The translations under genes and the position numbers were made by a program. The notes below the pieces were generated by a model. The model was not told the DNA's origin. It saw only the letters and a list, made by a program, of their open reading frames with translations, and searched no databases. This document shows, piece by piece, positions 62,842-64,000 of a stretch of DNA of 64,000 nt (position 1 is its first letter; each line of letters begins with the position of its first letter). The stretch is from Cordia subcordata (taxonomy: Eukaryota > Streptophyta > Magnoliopsida > Boraginales > Cordiaceae): contig JAPTOF010000001.1 of assembly GCA_028554755.1 (NCBI GenBank), positions 42,117,501-42,181,500 of the forward strand, in the 5' to 3' direction.

Positions 62842-64000
62842 TTACAAGACAATCTGAGATCTGGCAGCAAAGCGCCTGCACTTCTGACGAGCAGTCTTTT
62901 TAAGTCCACAAACACAGTTCTCAAGAAGCGCATAATCCTCATTCCAGAACAACATGGAGGCCATCTCTGGATTATCTAGTAGCATTTTTGAGGTCAGGTA
63001 CCCAGCAATTGTCCATGTCTGATTAAGCCGAGATTGCTTCCCGACAAACCTCCCATGTTTTGTGTCATAGTACTCAGGCCACTGATCCATGGCTAGCCTC
63101 TTCTCAGCCAAATCAACTGCTTTTCTGGCGACTTCTGGCCTTTCCATCTTAATGCAAGCCAGCGTAAACTGAAATGTTAACAAAAGGCTTTTAGAGTGAG
63201 AGAAGAAAACTTGCAGCACTGTAACATCATCCTCAATTCTACATGTACTAACGTTGCCAGTCTTACTCCAAGAATTTGGTAACCGTTGGATGAATACTTT
63301 CCTTGGGTTCTGTTGTATTTTTTGTGTGGTGGGGGGTTGGGGTGGGGCGGGGGGCACAGTATATAGTATAATTGAGAAAAAAGAGCATGGTCCGCCTTTT
63401 ATATCTTTTTACTCCAAAATTGTGGCATTTTATTTGCTTAAAATGCAACAAGCAAGACTAAGCACAAGCTTACCTGCCACAGAAGTGTTGGCCATGACCC
63501 GCCATTGTGATATGACCATGGCCTGCAGGGAAAGCAATTAATTAGACTTCCATATGCGAGTAACTTAGCATGATCTCAAATGGAAAATATTCCCCAAAAT
63601 CAGACAACATCAAGAAAGATAAAAACAAGTAAAATGAAGAAGTTGATCCTCACGTATTCTTAGGGTCACTTCCTGTTGTAATACGCCATTCCTCGCCTTC
63701 CAAAGCAGGGTAACATATTTTAAGGGGCATTTGTGCTGTGAGATCATCCCATTTTTCTTCATACAAATTCAATATACCTTCGTTCTGTGCAGGGGTGCCC
63801 AGTGACGAAATGATTGCCCAAAGATTTCCAAGTGTGAAAAACCTGAAATCCATATGAGCGGGCTGCAAATTTCCTATGAAATAGCCACCACTCTCTGGTA
63901 TCCAATCTACAAGCCAAGTAGGGATCTGATCAGGGTAGATGTTAAATTTGTTGGTGGCATCCATAGAGTATTCTTCTGTCTTGTAGCGATATATCTCATT
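62842..64000 (-). CDS. Alkaline/neutral invertase (GH100), 3' exons (partial)
   Basis: The gene enters from the right edge. Exons seen are 63654 to beyond 64000, 63474-63522 and 62842-63168, joined in frame to the stop at 62842. The product hydrolyses sucrose to glucose and fructose at neutral or alkaline pH, in the cytosol or in organelles depending on isoform. Family signatures: [53 protein letters not shown], then across two introns [20 protein letters not shown] and QFTLACIKM, and near the end [19 protein letters not shown]. The C-terminus [12 protein letters not shown] is typical. The N-terminus, which tells cytosolic from plastid or mitochondrial forms, is outside the window. The frame at 62842-63357 runs into the intron and overstates the last exon. 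Confidence 0.94.

Overview
This is nuclear DNA of a flowering plant, most likely a eudicot. It is AT-rich, its genes are intron-rich, and the spacers are full of microsatellites, MITEs and LTR elements. Protein families seen are an F-box protein close to Arabidopsis At5g49610, a serine carboxypeptidase, a gibberellin 2-oxidase and an alkaline/neutral invertase. I cannot name the species.

Layout. 1-13.5 kb (gene-rich, mostly minus strand): first coding exon of a probable DnaJ-type membrane protein (135-893, cut by the left edge), a single-exon F-box gene (3501-4598), a ten-exon serine carboxypeptidase-like gene (6194-10477), and an unrecognised plus-strand gene or gene remnant with a transit-peptide-like start (about 11.4-13.5 kb). 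13.5-24.3 kb is non-coding, with minisatellites, a fold-back element and microsatellites. 24.4-25.6 kb holds the most interesting locus: a TAS3 trans-acting siRNA gene. It has two miR390 sites about 247 bp apart and two tandem tasiR-ARF sequences that fall exactly in the 7th and 8th 21-nt registers from the predicted miR390 cut. A 46-codon ORF stops 3 nt before the upstream miR390 site.

26.5-56.8 kb is a transposon-rich tract. In order: a SINE-like element, a TRIM-like element, two Tourist-like MITEs, a decayed Helitron carrying RPA-like OB-fold exons fused to a PIF1-helicase tail and split by a nearly whole but mutated Ty1/copia element (36409-42027, TSD TGACA), another MITE, a Mutator-like element with ~500-bp terminal inverted repeats and a FAR1-type transposase (45193-50528), a non-autonomous gypsy-type LTR element with an internal 68-bp minisatellite (51188-54682, TSD ATAAT), a CACTA element (54909-55524) and a last MITE (56615-56835).

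57.2-64 kb (genes again): a three-exon C19-type gibberellin 2-oxidase (57419-61849, plus) and the 3' exons of an alkaline/neutral invertase (62842 to beyond 64000, minus). The genes are independent transcription units. Two bear on hormone control (TAS3 on auxin response through ARF2/3/4, GA2ox on gibberellin inactivation), but no functional coupling is implied by proximity.

All calls come from reading the sequence and recalled family knowledge; no alignment or search was run. Exon borders were set from GT/GC-AG signals and reading-frame continuity.
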